From: an uncultured Shewanella sp.
Lineage (GTDB): Bacteria; Pseudomonadota; Gammaproteobacteria; Enterobacterales; Shewanellaceae
Length of the DNA: 64,000 nt
Assembly (NCBI RefSeq): GCF_947501225.1
Contig: NZ_CANMUW010000003.1
Location: 62,001 to 126,000, forward strand
Reading direction: 5' to 3'
Every line of letters begins with the position of its first letter. Position 1 is the first letter of the stretch. A program made the translations under genes and the position numbers. Shown here in pieces: positions 43,534-51,962 of the stretch. Below the pieces are notes generated by a model. That model had not been told where the DNA came from. It ran no database searches and saw only the letters and a list, made by a program, of their open reading frames with translations.

Positions 43534-43815
43534 CAGTTATTCTTGTTAGATTAACAGGTGTAAAAAAGAGGGGGAGGGCTCTACAACCTTGGCTTTGGTA
43601 AAGGCCATCTTTTTAAGGGAGGAAAGGGGATTCAGCTTTGCTTTGTTGTCTTTATGTAAATAGTAAAATGCTATATATGTGAGCGTAAACACCCTGATAT
43701 AGAACATCTGATTTGATTTTGGGTGACAATCACGTTTTTCATATGTTTTATTGAGTAAACTGTCAATAAGATCATTGCTAACTCATTGATGTTAATTGAT
43801 TCATAGAGGTTCAAG

Positions 43816-45099
43816 GTGCTAAAAGTTACTCCTTATTTGGAGTTAGATGAAGAAGCTAAGCAATTAGTTGATCATGCTAATAATTTGACCGTTACATTGA
43901 CTGTATCGGAATCTGCTGTCCTACATCTGTTGTTACTCTCTTCCGGCTCCCTATGTACTAAAGAAGACCTTCTCGCCGCAGGCTGGCCCGATCGTGTGGT
44001 TGCTGCAACTTCTCTGACCCAGTGTGTCAGTACGTTAAGAAAGAAGCTTGAACCTTATCCGGAAGTGATGCTGCGGACGATTGCCGGACGTGGTTACCAG
44101 TTAAATATCTCAACCCGATCCCATATCAAGATGCTTGCGGTAAACGATCCTGAATCGGTACGAGCCGCCATAGTAGATGTCTCTCTGCTGGTTAAGCTCA
44201 GTGGCATACTCATAGCACTGATGATTGGTCTGTCTGTTTGGTATTTCAGTGATTACCATGGAGTCGTAAAAGATGCGGCAAGCTGGAATGCGGATCAGTC
44301 AATAGAACTGAATGTCGGTGGCGTCAAGCAAGATGTTCAGTTGTTATATAAAGATAATGTCGCACATTTACACCCCTCCATGTGGCAGAAGCATTTAGCG
44401 CCTGAGGTGAACCACTTAACTAACCTGAATACTTTCAAAGGGTTCGCGCTTACCGATGGTAACTACTACTCTATGGCCGTGTGTCCCGAGGCCGATGCAA
44501 TACGCTGCTCAGGTAAGGGATTGATCAACATTACAGCGATCGATCCGACCCCGGCGGGGTTAAACATGAAAAACTTTGCCGCTTTAACCAAAAAGATGGA
44601 GCAAAGAATCCGTTATAACAGAGTGATCATTCCAGAGACTGATGCAGGTACGGGCGGCTTTATTGAGCATCACTATCATGCCGATGTTTATTATCCTGTT
44701 CAGGGAAACATGTTGGTACGCTCCGATATCAGCCTGTCACTCATCTATGAGGGGAAAGACTCGGGTAAGTTCTATTCCGCGGCTTGTATTACAGATGAAG
44801 AGTGTGCAACGACACCGATAAAATACAAGATAAAGGGGAAATTTAAGCAGTACCAGAAGCAGATTAATGGCCTGGATGTCGATGTTTTTCATGTTAAGGT
44901 TGGCCAGAAAGAGCTGATAAAGCCAGACAAGGTTAGCTCGTCTGCAATGCATTTTTATCGTGAGATAAGAAAGCATGAGATAGTGGAAGAGGATCTCTAC
45001 TTCTATCGGGTCTATAAAGATGTCGATACGGCAGTATGGATTGTACCTATTCTGGGAAATCTGGTTGCCTGGTATGAGTATGATAAGGTTAAGCTGTAA
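43816..45099 (+). CDS. ToxR/CadC-like membrane transcription regulator, sir copy 2
   Basis: The 427-aa protein has exactly the length of copy 1. The winged helix (SESAVLHLLLLSSGSLCTKE, AAGWPDRVVAATSLTQCVST), the membrane helix (about residues 135-155) and the periplasmic domain are all kept. The cysteine pairs appear as CPEADAIRC and CITDEEC. The start is GTG with GAGG seven bases upstream. The two regulators could cross-regulate both clusters. There are 282 gene-free bases before it, with no clear repeat. Confidence 0.9.
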   Translation: MLKVTPYLELDEEAKQLVDHANNLTVTLTVSESAVLHLLLLSSGSLCTKEDLLAAGWPDRVVAATSLTQCVSTLRKKLEPYPEVMLRTIAGRGYQLNISTRSHIKMLAVNDPESVRAAIVDVSLLVKLSGILIALMIGLSVWYFSDYHGVVKDAASWNADQSIELNVGGVKQDVQLLYKDNVAHLHPSMWQKHLAPEVNHLTNLNTFKGFALTDGNYYSMAVCPEADAIRCSGKGLINITAIDPTPAGLNMKNFAALTKKMEQRIRYNRVIIPETDAGTGGFIEHHYHADVYYPVQGNMLVRSDISLSLIYEGKDSGKFYSAACITDEECATTPIKYKIKGKFKQYQKQINGLDVDVFHVKVGQKELIKPDKVSSSAMHFYREIRKHEIVEEDLYFYRVYKDVDTAVWIVPILGNLVAWYEYDKVKL

Positions 45100-45149
45100 A
45101 GAAGGAAAAGCAGCTTCCAGGCTCTAGCAAGAGAAGACAAGCATAAAGT

Positions 45150-45187
45150 AGAAGGCAAGACACTGGTTGTTTTGCCTTCTATTTTTT
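45150..45187 (+). terminator. Intrinsic terminator closing sir copy 2
   Basis: AGAAGGCAA (45150-45158) pairs with TTGCCTTCT (45172-45180), followed by A and six Ts. It lies about 50 bases past the regulator stop. Confidence 0.85.
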
Positions 45188-45221
45188 AGCACCTAGCACC
45201 TAGCACCTAGCACCTAACACC
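45187..45221. repeat. Five-unit 7-bp tandem repeat (TAGCACC)
   Basis: TAGCACC is repeated four times, followed by TAACACC. It fills the space between the terminator and the fre stop codon. The fifth unit touches the stop of fre. Confidence 0.85.
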
Positions 45222-45931
45222 TACTTTATAAACGCGAATGCATCGCCGTAGAGGTGATCTTCCTCCACTCCCATTGTACGGAACAACTCCCGCGCCGTAC
45301 CCACCATATCGAAACGTCCGGCGATATAGATGTCATAGCCTTCGAGACTGTCAAAGTCAGATCTTATCTGATCCAAAAGATTTGCCTGTTTTCCCTTCCA
45401 GTCGTCATCGGCCTGCTCGACCACGGGAACAAAATGCATCCACGGATGCGCATCATGCCACTCCCGTGCGATAGTTTCATAATACATGGCATCCTGAGTT
45501 CGACAGCCCCAGTAGAATGTGGTTTTCACCTGCAGATCTAACGCTATCTGATGTTCAACGATACTCTTGATATAGGAGAAACCGGTACCGCCGGCGATCA
45601 TGAGGCGTGGACGGTTACTTTCATGGCGCAGGTGTGCATCGCCCCCTGGCACCTCAATCTCAATTGAGCTGTTGTTTTCCAGGCACTCCTTGATACGGTC
45701 TACGACCTGCATCGGATAGCTTTCACTCACGGCTGCGCCGATATGAAGCTCAATATGCTCGGCATCGGGCGCCGAAGCAATTGAGAAAGGACGTTTGTCT
45801 TTTTCACCCATAACGACACAAAGGTATTGGCCAGCCTTAAAATCAAATCTTGTTTCAGGCTTCAAAATGATCTGATATACCGCATCATTAAACGGGGTAA
45901 CTTGTTCTATCTTACAGCGAATCGTTTTCAT
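45221..45931 (-). CDS. fre: NAD(P)H-flavin reductase
   Basis: The 236-aa enzyme reduces free flavins with NAD(P)H. The flavin-binding domain has KAGQYLCVVMGEKDKRPFSI (an RPFSIAS flavin motif), and the nicotinamide domain has LMIAGGTGFSYIKSI, TFYWGCRTQDAMYY and DIYIAGRFDMVGTARELF. Length fits E. coli Fre (233 aa). It lies 52 bases downstream of ubiD in the same direction, the usual fre-ubiD arrangement of Shewanella and Vibrio. Confidence 0.95.
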   Translation of the reverse strand: MKTIRCKIEQVTPFNDAVYQIILKPETRFDFKAGQYLCVVMGEKDKRPFSIASAPDAEHIELHIGAAVSESYPMQVVDRIKECLENNSSIEIEVPGGDAHLRHESNRPRLMIAGGTGFSYIKSIVEHQIALDLQVKTTFYWGCRTQDAMYYETIAREWHDAHPWMHFVPVVEQADDDWKGKQANLLDQIRSDFDSLEGYDIYIAGRFDMVGTARELFRTMGVEEDHLYGDAFAFIK

Positions 45932-45983
45932 CTAACGTCCTTTTAGCGCCCCTCTCTGGAGGCTTGTAATAACTGTTCAATCT

Positions 45984-47465
45984 TTACAGGGTTGGGGCTT
46001 CGTCTATCCCCAGGTCATCCCATATAGCATCGATTTTTTGTTTCACGGCTTCATCCATCACGATTGGGGTTCCCCATTCACGATCGGTTTCACCTTCCCA
46101 CTTGTTAGTGGCATCCATCCCCATCTTGGAGCCCAGACCTGCAACAGGAGAAGCAAAGTCGAGATAATCGATAGGCGTGTTATCTATCATGACGGTATCG
46201 CGCTTGGGGTCCATACGCGTGGTGATGGCCCAGATAACATCGTTCCAGTCACGGCAGTTAACATCTTCGTCGACGATAATAATAAACTTGGTATACATAA
46301 ACTGACGCAGGAATGACCAGGCTCCCATCATCACCCGCTTAGCGTGGCCCGGGTACTGTTTACGTATCGAGATCACCGCCATACGGTACGAGCAGCCTTC
46401 CGGCGGTAGGTAGAAGTCGATGATCTCAGGATACTGCTTACGCAGAATCGGCACGAAGACCTCATTCAATGCTACGCCTAACATCGCCGGCTCATCAGGT
46501 GGACGGCCGGTGTAGGTACTATGATAGATAGCGTCTTTTCTGTTAGTAATATGGGTCACGGTAAAGACGGGGAAAGAGTCGGTCTCGTTGTAGTAACCCG
46601 TGTGGTCACCATAGGGGCCCTCTTCGGCCATCTCGTCGGGATCGATATAACCCTCTAAGATGATCTCGCTGGTGGCAGGAACCTCCAGATCACAGCTCAC
46701 GGCCTTACAGACATCGGTGCGCTCGCCACGCAAAAGCCCCGCGAAAGCATATTCACTCATGGAGTCGGGAACCGGGGTCACGGCGCCTAAGATGGTCACG
46801 GGATCGCTGCCCAGCGCGACGACGACCGGGTAACGTTCGCCGGGAAACTTCTCTTTAAAATCTTTAAAGTCGAGCGCGCCGCCACGGTGATCGAGCCAAC
46901 GCATGATAAGTTTATTCTTACCGAGTAGTTGCTGACGGTAGATCCCCAAATTTTGTCGTTTCTGGCGTGGTCCCTTAGTGATGGTCAGTCCCCAGGTTAC
47001 CAGAGGCGCCACATCACCCGGCCAGCAGTGCTGAATAGGCAGACTGGTTAGGTCGACATCTTCGCCGGTTTTTACCACCTCCTGACAAGGGGCATTTCGA
47101 ACCGTTTTCGGCGGCATATTCAAGGCCTGCTTGAACATAGGGATTTTTGAAATTGCGTCTTTAAAGCCGCGTGGAGGCTCGGGCTCCTTCAGGAAGGCCA
47201 GCAGTTCCCCCACCTCTCTGAGCGCGAGCGGATCCTCTTTACCCAGTGCCATGGCGACGCGTTTGGGGGTGCCAAATAAGTTTGCCAATACCGGCATCTC
47301 GTTGCCAACCGGGTTTTCAAACAGCAGAGCCGGGCCCTTGGCGCGCAACACGCGATCGGCGATCTCTGTCATCTCGAGATGGGGATCGACCGGGTGGCTG
47401 ATACGTTTTAGCTCACCATTCGCTTCCAGGTGGCTTATAAAACTGCGTAAATCCTTAAAACTCAT
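45984..47465 (-). CDS. ubiD: 3-octaprenyl-4-hydroxybenzoate decarboxylase
   Basis: The 493-aa enzyme decarboxylates the prenylated 4-hydroxybenzoate in ubiquinone synthesis, using prenylated FMN. Family features include the N-terminal [20 protein letters not shown], LARGxxx-like IPGNRMRL replacement region [40 protein letters not shown] (the catalytic Glu region) and [20 protein letters not shown]. Length matches E. coli UbiD (497 aa). It heads a short ubiD-fre operon. Confidence 0.96.
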   Translation of the reverse strand: MSFKDLRSFISHLEANGELKRISHPVDPHLEMTEIADRVLRAKGPALLFENPVGNEMPVLANLFGTPKRVAMALGKEDPLALREVGELLAFLKEPEPPRGFKDAISKIPMFKQALNMPPKTVRNAPCQEVVKTGEDVDLTSLPIQHCWPGDVAPLVTWGLTITKGPRQKRQNLGIYRQQLLGKNKLIMRWLDHRGGALDFKDFKEKFPGERYPVVVALGSDPVTILGAVTPVPDSMSEYAFAGLLRGERTDVCKAVSCDLEVPATSEIILEGYIDPDEMAEEGPYGDHTGYYNETDSFPVFTVTHITNRKDAIYHSTYTGRPPDEPAMLGVALNEVFVPILRKQYPEIIDFYLPPEGCSYRMAVISIRKQYPGHAKRVMMGAWSFLRQFMYTKFIIIVDEDVNCRDWNDVIWAITTRMDPKRDTVMIDNTPIDYLDFASPVAGLGSKMGMDATNKWEGETDREWGTPIVMDEAVKQKIDAIWDDLGIDEAPTL

Positions 47466-47658
47466 GTGGAATTACTCGCTGCTATAAAAATGTGATATGG
47501 CGCGCACTATACCATTTTTAGTACACATGTTTAACTTTAATGAGGAGACAATAAATAGATAAGATAGAGGTAAATTACTTCTTGCTGTAAATAGGAGTAA
47601 TATAGGGGATAGAGTCCAGTTTGACCCTGATGTTAAAGTCAATGTGGCGGGAGGCAAA

Positions 47659-48186
47659 ATGAGCAGATATTCTGGTGTTGGTCAGGCAATTATCCTGTCT
47701 GGTTTGCTGTCTCTTTTCAGCCTGAATCTACAGGCCTCAGATCGCTTCAACTGGAGCAGTAATGTCTGGGTACAACCTAGCTGGAGTAGCAGTTGGGGTC
47801 ATTACTATCCGGGCTATGACAGTGGTTGGCGCTGGGGTGTAGGAATTAGCACCGGCTCACCCTACTGGAACAACCATGGCATTTTTTGGAATAATAGTTG
47901 GAATAGCAGCTGGAACAGGCCCTATTGGAACAACCACTATCGTCCTTACTGGCGTAACAGCTGGAATTATCCATATCGCTATGAACGCCGGGAGTATAAG
48001 CGTCCCGAGCCTAAGGTCATAGCACCACCTCAGCGTGTGACCACCGATGTCCAATACGCATCTGGCCTGAAGAGCCTGCCCGCCAATGCCCGCGTCATTC
48101 AAAGAGATGGCCGTACCATCTATGAATGGCAGGGAGTCGAGTATCAGTTCGATTGGAGCAGTCAGACCTACCGAGAGTTGAAGTAG
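47659..48186 (+). CDS. Secreted Trp/Asn/Tyr-rich low-complexity protein
   Basis: I do not recognise this 175-aa protein. A Sec signal (to about residue 27, LNLQASD) is followed by about 85 residues dominated by Trp, Asn, Ser, Tyr and Pro in loose repeats (NNSWNSSWNRPYWNNHYRP). A conserved-looking C-terminal part follows (LKSLPANARVIQRDGRTIYE, WQGVEYQFDWSSQTYREL). That tail resembles small envelope proteins with a YXF-type beta hairpin. GGGAGG lies just before the ATG at 47659. It may be cell-surface or matrix related; this is a guess. Confidence 0.72.
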   Translation: MSRYSGVGQAIILSGLLSLFSLNLQASDRFNWSSNVWVQPSWSSSWGHYYPGYDSGWRWGVGISTGSPYWNNHGIFWNNSWNSSWNRPYWNNHYRPYWRNSWNYPYRYERREYKRPEPKVIAPPQRVTTDVQYASGLKSLPANARVIQRDGRTIYEWQGVEYQFDWSSQTYRELK

Positions 48187-48600
48187 AACAGTATTAGAGG
48201 TTCGGTAGTGTTTACTCACACTTTTAATCTATATTTTAATTCAGATTAATATAACTTTTATTTAAATTTTAGCGTGTCGATATTCAATATGAATCTATAG
48301 GTGTTGATTAATATAAAGATTGAAAATAAGTTTATTTCATCTGTTATCTTTAAGTATTTCAGGTTTTTATAAGCTGTACACCTGTTTGGCTTTCAATGAT
48401 TGGCGTTTTAAAATTTCATCTTGTTATCTGTTTTGTATTTGTATCCGGAAATTGTTTTTATTCATTTTGTGTTGTTAAATTGATGTTTGTGATTTATGTT
48501 TTAATCTCAGCTTTGGTAGTGTGTGTTTGTCAGCTTTTAATGATTTCTTTTTTATTGTCAGGACGACAGTTTAATTCATTTTAAGTTAAAGGGAGTTGTT
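48187..48600. other. AT-rich intergenic stretch
   Basis: These 414 bases are strikingly AT-rich compared with the flanks. A 62-codon frame at 48396-48584 is a hydrophobic low-complexity translation without a ribosome site and is not called. AAAGGGAG precedes the next ORF. Confidence 0.5.
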
Positions 48601-48858
48601 ATGACAGGGATGTTTAGAAAGCAAGCGGTTGATGCTAAAAAAAATAAGTTGCATGGTGATATATCACTTGCACAACCCCTCTCTATTTACTGCGTAGTGA
48701 CTACATTGGTCATTGTAGTAGCAATAGTTTATATCTTTTTGTCCTTTTCTAATTATACTCGTAAGGAAACCGTCAGAGGTTATATTGTCCCTGACAAAGG
48801 TGTAATAAAAGCCTATGCAAACCGAAGCGGAAGTATTGAAAAAATTCATGTGAATTAG
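48601..48858 (+). pseudogene. N-terminal remnant of an HlyD-family membrane fusion protein
   Basis: The 85 codons read like the start of an HlyD/bacteriocin-export adaptor: FRKQAVDAKKNKLHGDISLA, one membrane helix, then RKETVRGYIVPDKGVIKAYA and RSGSIEKIHVN. Full-length relatives are about 400 aa. After the stop, another frame (from about 48860) reads DRCQLLGDSVGLN, which resembles the expected biotinyl-like continuation, so a frameshift is likely. No ABC exporter partner is present. A strong AAAGGGAG ribosome site remains. Confidence 0.75.
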
Positions 48859-48941
48859 ATCGTTGTCAGCTGCTTGGAGATTCTGTGGGATTGAACCTGG
48901 TGCAGTATGGGTTGTAAAGCTGTTTAAGTTAGGGAGAAGGT

Positions 48942-49040
48942 ATGATTAAGTTATGCGTTGAATATCCACAGTTTACAGCATTTTTATTGGGTTCGATATT
49001 CGGAGCTTTATTAGTTTTTCTTGCATATTGGATTGGTTAA
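48942..49040 (+). CDS. Possible 32-aa single-helix membrane protein
   Basis: The ATG at 48942 follows a strong AGGGAGAAGG. The product MIKLCVEYPQFTAFLLGSIF continues with a hydrophobic stretch ending in AYWIG: one membrane helix and almost nothing else. No homologue is known to me. It lies in the AT-rich scar after the HlyD remnant. Confidence 0.5.
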   Translation: MIKLCVEYPQFTAFLLGSIFGALLVFLAYWIG

Positions 49041-49176
49041 AAATTTTTACTAAATTCAGAGAGGGCATTAAATCAGTAACCATGAACTTTATGGACTCCC
49101 TCTTTGTTTTTGTAATTGATATATTTAAATGTTTTGTTACCTCATTGTCTTAATGGTTGTAAGTGTAGGTCTTGCC

Positions 49177-49482
49177 ATGAAAGAGTTAAATAGAGTTGTA
49201 ATTGCTATTGCTAAAAATGAAAAAGGAATAAGCTTGAAGTCACTTTCAAGAGAGACTGAGGTCGGGAGAGATAAGTTAAAAGCTATTGTTGAGGATAAAG
49301 AATTTTTTATAATGCTGCCAGATACCAATAGGTATGTAATAAATCGTTTTCATAAGAATTATAAAAGTGATAGTGATGTTGCTGATAAGATACTTTTAAA
49401 GTTAGCTCGTAAAAAAGATCGAATTAAAGCCTCTGTTTTCATCATCATATTGTCAGTGTTTATAGTATTGATATCTAGATGA
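49177..49482 (+). CDS. Hypothetical small protein, HTH-like plus C-terminal membrane helix
   Basis: The 101-aa product has an N-terminal helical segment with a winged-helix look (NRVVIAIAKNEKGISLKSLS, RETEVGRDKLKAIVEDKEFF). A lysine/arginine-rich stretch (KILLKLARKKDRIKASVF) and a terminal hydrophobic helix follow. The frame is open from 49129, but the ATG at 49177 avoids a hydrophobic leader without a ribosome site. AT-rich codon use suggests foreign origin. Function is unknown. Confidence 0.5.
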   Translation: MKELNRVVIAIAKNEKGISLKSLSRETEVGRDKLKAIVEDKEFFIMLPDTNRYVINRFHKNYKSDSDVADKILLKLARKKDRIKASVFIIILSVFIVLISR

Positions 49483-49710
49483 CTCTTTCCACTAAGATTG
49501 AGTCCGTGCCTGAAATATGGCTTGAAGTCAATTGTTCAATTAAGTTGATAAGGAGGGGAGATGCGAGTGCAGCTGATGCATGATATATAAATTCTAAGCA
49601 TCTCACACTGAGTGTAACCAAGGGGGTGAGAACGGATAAAGCGGCATTTCTTTCCTATACTCATAATTGTCCCTCTATTTTCATGGCTGCTGTTTGCCCG
49701 AGTGCCTCTT

Positions 49711-50691
49711 ATGAATGACATCAAAAAATCTGAGATCCTTACCGAGAGTGGAACTAACGAGCTGGAGATAATCGAGTTTCACCTGCATAAGTTGCTTCCC
49801 GATGGCGGCTATAAGGTTTGTCATTACGGGATTAATGTGGCTAAGGTGCGTGAGGTTATTTTGGTGCCCACCACCTCGGATTATCCTAATGCTCAACCAC
49901 ACATGGTAGGGGTGTTCTCACTGAGAGATATCCTGATCCCACTGGTGGATCTCGCCGGCTGGCTTGGGATCCCTACTCAAGATGATTTGAGCAATAAGGT
50001 CGTTATCGTCACCGACTTTAATAAGATGATTAATGGTTTTTTAATCGATAGTGTTCGCAGTATTCATCGGGTGTCATGGGAGCAGGTCGAGTCTCCCAGT
50101 CAGTTTTTAGAGGCCGGGGAGCATGACTGTGTCGTGGCCGTGGTCAGACGGGAGGGGCACCTGATCATGGTGTTGGATTTCGAGAAGATCATCGCAGATA
50201 TCAACCCCGAGTTGAGTATGGACAAGTATGATGTGCTGCAGGATAAGAGCGTCATTATCAACGATACCATGCTGGCCAAACGCGAGGCTAAGACCATATT
50301 GGTCGTCGATGACTCTGCATTTATCCGTAAGATGATAGAAAACACGTTGAGATCGGCCGGGTATAATATTATTACTGCCAAAGATGGTGGCGATGCACTC
50401 GAGATGTTGCTGGAGTATGAGCGTTTGGCCGCTGATGAGGGGGCCCTGGTTAGTGACTTCGTCAGTGCCATCATTACCGATGTGGAGATGCCCCGTATGG
50501 ATGGTATGCACCTGTTGAAACGCCTGCGTGATACCGGCGCCTATCGGGATATGCCTATCATAATGTTCTCATCTCTGATGAGTGAGGATAACCGCAGTAA
50601 GGCACTGCAACTCGGGGCGAACGACACCATCACAAAACCTGAGATCGGTCGCATGGTCGGCATGATGGATGGGTACGTGCTCGGTGATTGA
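49711..50691 (+). CDS. cheV: Chemotaxis coupling protein CheV (CheW domain plus receiver)
   Basis: The 326-aa protein has an N-terminal CheW-like domain (NELEIIEFHLHKLLPDGGYK, VREVILVPTTSDYPNAQPHM, VGVFSLRDILIPLVDLAGWL) and a C-terminal receiver domain. The receiver has TILVVDDSAFIRKMIENTLR with the acidic pair, the phospho-acceptor Asp in AIITDVEMPRMDG and the conserved Lys in TITKPE. CheV couples receptors to CheA and adapts by phosphorylation. The ATG at 49711 is chosen over a GTG at 49702. It stands alone here, with no che operon. Confidence 0.95.
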   Translation: MNDIKKSEILTESGTNELEIIEFHLHKLLPDGGYKVCHYGINVAKVREVILVPTTSDYPNAQPHMVGVFSLRDILIPLVDLAGWLGIPTQDDLSNKVVIVTDFNKMINGFLIDSVRSIHRVSWEQVESPSQFLEAGEHDCVVAVVRREGHLIMVLDFEKIIADINPELSMDKYDVLQDKSVIINDTMLAKREAKTILVVDDSAFIRKMIENTLRSAGYNIITAKDGGDALEMLLEYERLAADEGALVSDFVSAIITDVEMPRMDGMHLLKRLRDTGAYRDMPIIMFSSLMSEDNRSKALQLGANDTITKPEIGRMVGMMDGYVLGD

Positions 50692-50730
50692 GCCGTCAGG
50701 CTGCGGCCTTTTATCATTTTCACTACCTAT

Positions 50731-51312
50731 TTATCTCGGTTCAGCTTGAGTGATATGGTCTTTTTTCAATAATGAAAACAGTGTCAAATCATGATACCTG
50801 CCTTTCCAATAGCTATGTTCCCGCAGCACTCCTTCGACTCTGAAACCGAGCTTGAGCAGTAGAGACTCGGAGGCCAGGTTTCCCATCATGGTATAGGCCT
50901 CGATACGATTAACTTTCGACGGACAAGCGTTTGAAAAGAGAAACCCGATAACGGAGGTTATCGCCTCCGTTGCGTAACCCTTTCCCCAATATGCCCGGCA
51001 GAACTCATAGCCTATGACGGCAACATGGCGCTCCGGCTCAAAACGATTGATGCCGCAGCCACCTATATAGTTCCCTATATTGCCCTCCGATGTTTTTTCG
51101 CGTACTGCCCACCTCAGCATCCTGTTGTCTAAGGTCTTCTTAGCGTCGCTCTCGATTAAATCCAATGCCTGCTTGATAGAATCGAACACCTCAAGATCAT
51201 AATATTCGGTAACTTGTTTATCTGAAAACAGCTCGAACACGGCCTGAGCATCGTCTGTAGTGGTCTCATTCAGCAGCAGTCTTGCCGTGTTTAATGTCGG
51301 AAAGTCATTCAT
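50731..51312 (-). CDS. GNAT acetyltransferase, RimJ/RimL-like (first)
   Basis: The 193-aa product has the GNAT fold: LNTARLLLNETTTDDAQAVF, YIGGCGINRFEPERHVAVIG, the acetyl-CoA loop YWGKGYATEAITSVIGFLF and NRIEAYTMMGNLASESLLLK, then GFRVEGVLREHSYWKGRYHD. This is the layout of ribosomal-protein alanine N-acetyltransferases, which also covers many other substrates. Its start overlaps the stop of the next upstream acetyltransferase by one base. Confidence 0.88.
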   Translation of the reverse strand: MNDFPTLNTARLLLNETTTDDAQAVFELFSDKQVTEYYDLEVFDSIKQALDLIESDAKKTLDNRMLRWAVREKTSEGNIGNYIGGCGINRFEPERHVAVIGYEFCRAYWGKGYATEAITSVIGFLFSNACPSKVNRIEAYTMMGNLASESLLLKLGFRVEGVLREHSYWKGRYHDLTLFSLLKKDHITQAEPR

Positions 51313-51842
51313 CAGGAATTGTCATTACTCTTCAGGAACATATGATATCGATTGACGGTAAATTCATCTTCCTGGTACTGCTTGTCGAAGGTCATCCCCA
51401 GCTTGATTAGCACATTGATCGATGCTCGGTTTTCGGCTACGGCATCACCGACTATCCGATCGAGATCCATCTCTCTTTTCGCATAATCGATGCATGCCAT
51501 ATTCGATTCCGTAGCGTAACCTTTGCCCCAGTGTTCCGGGTGAAAACGGTAACCTATGTCGACCGCGCCGATACGAGTCTCGTTCTTAAACCCGCAGAAA
51601 CCTATTACCCTGCCGGTTTCCTTTAATACCACCGCCCAGCGACCATAGCCAAACTTGTCATACTCGACTAACCAGATATCACGGATGATCGTCATCGCAT
51701 CTTGCAGGCTTTCACACATGCCGGCATCGCCCGTGTAACGGTTGACCTCCTCTGGAGTGTTAAAATGCAGTACGGCGGCGGCATCGTCGAGATTAAACTC
51801 CCGGATAATGAGACGCTCGCTCTCGGTAATTATTCTGCTCAT
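51312..51842 (-). CDS. GNAT acetyltransferase, RimJ/RimL-like (second)
   Basis: The 176-aa product has the same fold: SERLIIREFNLDDAAAVLHF, GRVIGFCGFKNETRIGAVDI, the acetyl-CoA loop HWGKGYATESNMACIDYAKR and DRIVGDAVAENRASINVLIK. It is first in a two-gene operon with the acetyltransferase listed above. A MocR-like regulator diverges from it, and its operator-like repeats lie in the shared gap. The regulator may therefore control this pair. Confidence 0.88.
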   Translation of the reverse strand: MSRIITESERLIIREFNLDDAAAVLHFNTPEEVNRYTGDAGMCESLQDAMTIIRDIWLVEYDKFGYGRWAVVLKETGRVIGFCGFKNETRIGAVDIGYRFHPEHWGKGYATESNMACIDYAKREMDLDRIVGDAVAENRASINVLIKLGMTFDKQYQEDEFTVNRYHMFLKSNDNS

Positions 51843-51869
51843 CTTACTCCTTTTCTCCGACTGGTCTTT

Positions 51870-51945
51870 GTATTGGTTTTTACTTTAACTGGATAGAGAA
51901 AACCAAAACAGATACAGTTTGGATAGATAAAACCCAATACAGTTA
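51870..51945. promoter_or_regulatory. Two direct repeats plus one inverted repeat: operator of the MocR-like regulator
   Basis: TGGATAGAGAAAACC...CAATACAGTT-type units occupy 51891-51920 and 51921-51945; the second lacks about five internal bases. The inverted word TGTATTGGTTTT (51870-51881) is a third copy of the AAAACCAATACA part. Two direct repeats and one inverted repeat match the operator layout described for PdxR-type MocR regulators. It lies between divergent genes. Confidence 0.6.
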
Positions 51946-51962
51946 GCAAGAGTGTTCACCTG

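Noticed and set aside
48396..48584. 62-codon hydrophobic ORF in the AT-rich scar
   Set aside because: Composition alone (T-rich DNA) gives Phe/Val/Leu codons; no ribosome site.
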